Positions 5,874 to 6,740 of a DNA stretch of 6,740 nt are shown here, one piece after another; position 1 is the stretch's first letter, and the number at the start of each line of letters is the position of its first letter. The stretch spans positions 1 to 6,740 of the forward strand of contig CAMYXE010000040.1 of assembly GCA_947303165.1 (NCBI GenBank). Reading direction: 5' to 3'. The position numbers were made by a program, and so were the translations under genes. Under the pieces are notes generated by a model. The model ran no database searches. It was not told the DNA's origin and worked only from the letters and a program-made list of their open reading frames with translations. This DNA comes from an uncultured Pseudomonadota bacterium (GTDB lineage: Bacteria > Pseudomonadota > Alphaproteobacteria > Rs-D84).

Positions 5874-6446
5874 CTATATCAAAAACATTAATATAATACC
5901 AAGGCCGGCGATGATAATCGCGCCGATGGTTAATGGCCAAAAGAATTTTTTTACAATCATGTTTGCACGTTCTTGGAATCGCCATAACAGGTATCCGACA
6001 ATTGCAAAGCGCCCTGTGCGGAATATTGCCGACAACCCCAGAAATAGGAACGCCGGAAATCCCATAAAACCTGCGCACATAGCCATTAATTTATATGGCA
6101 CAGGTGTGACCGCCGTTAAAAATATTATAAATAGACCGTGTCTGATGAACAGGCTTTGCGCTAATTCAAATTTTGCCATGGTTGCAAAGTGTTCGATTAT
6201 CCATACGCCAACCGAATCGAATACCCATAATCCAATACAATATGCGATGGTGCCCCCAACAATAGAGCCAAGTGTGGCCGCCAATACAACGGGGACGGCA
6301 CGTTTTTTGTTTGCAATGATTGGTGGGGTCATAAAAACTTCGGGTGGAATGAACAAAAATATGGATTCACAAACTGTCAAAATAAAGACAATCCACGTGT
6401 ATGCCTTGCTTTCGGCTTTTGACAATAAATATTCCGATATTTTCAT
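5874..6446 (-). CDS. YqaA-family (DedA-like, SNARE-associated domain) membrane protein
   Basis: Reading the minus strand from the ATG at 6446 gives 190 residues, the usual size for YqaA-type proteins (COG1238). An in-frame TTG at 6461 would add five residues. ATG is preferred because GGGAAA then sits at Shine-Dalgarno distance. Visible features are the acidic, proline-bearing re-entrant segment ESIFLFIPPEVFMTPP (27-42), a Gly-rich helix around 58-74, the block RHGLFIIFLTAVTPVPYKL (102-120) typical of YqaA/DedA proteins, conserved arginines near 143-146 (FRTGRF), and a hydrophobic C-terminal helix at about 170-189. DedA-superfamily members include flippases for undecaprenyl phosphate and phospholipids. 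The substrate of the YqaA branch is not established, so a lipid-handling role is an inference. Its stop touches the plsC stop tail to tail. It is transcribed divergently from rbfA. Confidence 0.87.
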   Translation of the reverse strand: MKISEYLLSKAESKAYTWIVFILTVCESIFLFIPPEVFMTPPIIANKKRAVPVVLAATLGSIVGGTIAYCIGLWVFDSVGVWIIEHFATMAKFELAQSLFIRHGLFIIFLTAVTPVPYKLMAMCAGFMGFPAFLFLGLSAIFRTGRFAIVGYLLWRFQERANMIVKKFFWPLTIGAIIIAGLGIILMFLI

Positions 6447-6472
6447 GACGTTGTTTCCCAAAATGAAAAATT

Positions 6473-6501
6473 TTCTTGATTCTAATAGAATATCTTATAA
6501 T
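6473..6501 (+). promoter_or_regulatory. Candidate promoter of rbfA
   Basis: A perfect -10 TATAAT lies at 6496-6501. The -35 position 17 bases upstream reads only TTCTTG (6473-6478), and a better TTGATT at 6476 is too close (14-base spacer). Transcription would start near 6508, giving a leader of about 26 nt without a Shine-Dalgarno. The element interleaves with the yqaA promoter. Confidence 0.45.
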
Positions 6502-6507
6502 TTACAA
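6479..6507 (-). promoter_or_regulatory. Candidate promoter of the yqaA-like gene
   Basis: Minus-strand TTGTAA (6507-6502) and TAGAAT (6484-6479) are separated by exactly 17 bases, matching consensus at 4/6 and 5/6. Transcription would begin near 6472, leaving a leader of about 26 nt with GGGAAA before the ATG at 6446. Its -10 falls in the spacer of the opposing rbfA promoter. Confidence 0.5.
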
Positions 6508-6533
6508 TACAAATAAAATAATGGATACGTCAA

Positions 6534-6740
6534 ATGATAAAAAAAGATTCTAATCGTAATGATCGTATTGCCGCCAAGGTGCAAACTATTGTCGCGGAAA
6601 TTTTGCGAGATGAATATTCTGATGACCCTGTGTTGTCGGGGGTGTCGTTGGTGGGTTCGGTTGCGCGTGGTGGATTGCAGTTTGTACGTTTGTTCTTTTA
6701 TTGTCGGACAGATGATGTAAAGACTGTGCAGAAACGGCTG
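6534..6740 (+). CDS. rbfA: Ribosome-binding factor A (RbfA), N-terminal part (runs off right edge)
   Basis: RbfA is a small KH-like protein that binds immature 30S subunits and helps 16S rRNA 5'-end maturation. The window holds the first 69 residues, in frame to the last base. The pattern fits the family: a basic N-terminus, the helix NDRIAAKVQTIVAEILRDEY (9-28), the D-D-P-x-L-x-G-V-S block (30-38) matching the family's DPRL...VT region, then a strand GLQFVRLFFYC (47-57) matching the DLxxAxVYV strand, and the start of the next helix (VKTVQKRL). A full protein would be about 110-140 residues. No Shine-Dalgarno is seen. An earlier ATG at 6521 is in another frame and ends after ten codons. The usual upstream neighbour infB is absent; a divergent yqaA-like gene sits there instead. 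Identity is good but rests on half a protein. Confidence 0.78.
   Translation, partial: MIKKDSNRNDRIAAKVQTIVAEILRDEYSDDPVLSGVSLVGSVARGGLQFVRLFFYCRTDDVKTVQKRL

Noticed and set aside
5903..5925. A GC-rich imperfect hairpin (CGAT/ATCG core) near the 3' end of yqaA that might end plsC transcripts
   Set aside because: The stem has a bulge and no U-tract follows on either strand, so an intrinsic terminator is not supported.
5911..6516. A 201-codon open frame on the plus strand opposite the yqaA-like gene
   Set aside because: It is the complement of a well supported membrane protein, extends into the divergent promoter region, and shows no recognisable domain.

Overview
The window looks like a chromosomal segment of an alphaproteobacterium. 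The main reason is the gene order ftsE - ftsX - DUF218 (YdcF-like) - plsC, an arrangement I know from alphaproteobacterial genomes. Next to it are low-GC, repeat-bearing secreted proteins of a style seen in uncultured host-associated (gut-type) alphaproteobacteria. That finer placement is an inference from protein style only. No tRNA, rRNA, CRISPR array, insertion sequence or integrase is visible, and no stretch over 300 bases lacks a gene.

Layout. Bases 1-2905 hold three genes on the minus strand, each with an N-terminal signal peptide. In transcription order they are an outer-membrane beta-barrel protein (2905-2030), a modular repeat protein with a coiled coil and tail-fibre-like repeats (1950-760), and the N-terminal part of another tail-fibre-like surface protein that runs off the left edge (610-1). 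Each has a Shine-Dalgarno sequence, and the first two each have a clear extended -10 promoter element (TGATATAAT). Bases 3015-5873 hold a tight plus-strand operon: ftsE, ftsX (2-nt gap), a ydcF-like gene (ATGA overlap with ftsX) and plsC (11-nt gap). Facing it is a minus-strand yqaA/DedA-like membrane protein gene (6446-5874), whose stop codon directly abuts the plsC stop. An 86-87 base divergent region with interleaved promoters separates yqaA from the start of rbfA (6534 to the right edge).

How the genes work together. FtsEX is the ATP-driven membrane complex that controls peptidoglycan hydrolases during division. YdcF/ElyC-type DUF218 proteins are linked to envelope and lipid-carrier homeostasis. 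PlsC makes phosphatidic acid, the precursor of the phospholipids. YqaA belongs to the DedA-like superfamily, some members of which move lipids across membranes. Together with the three exported proteins, nearly everything here concerns the cell envelope; rbfA (30S ribosome maturation) is the exception. The least described part is the pair of Sec-exported proteins built from modules that resemble phage tail fibres. The other notable points are an apparently leaderless ftsE start, the TAGCTA junction of convergent stops, and an A7 run at the rbfA start.
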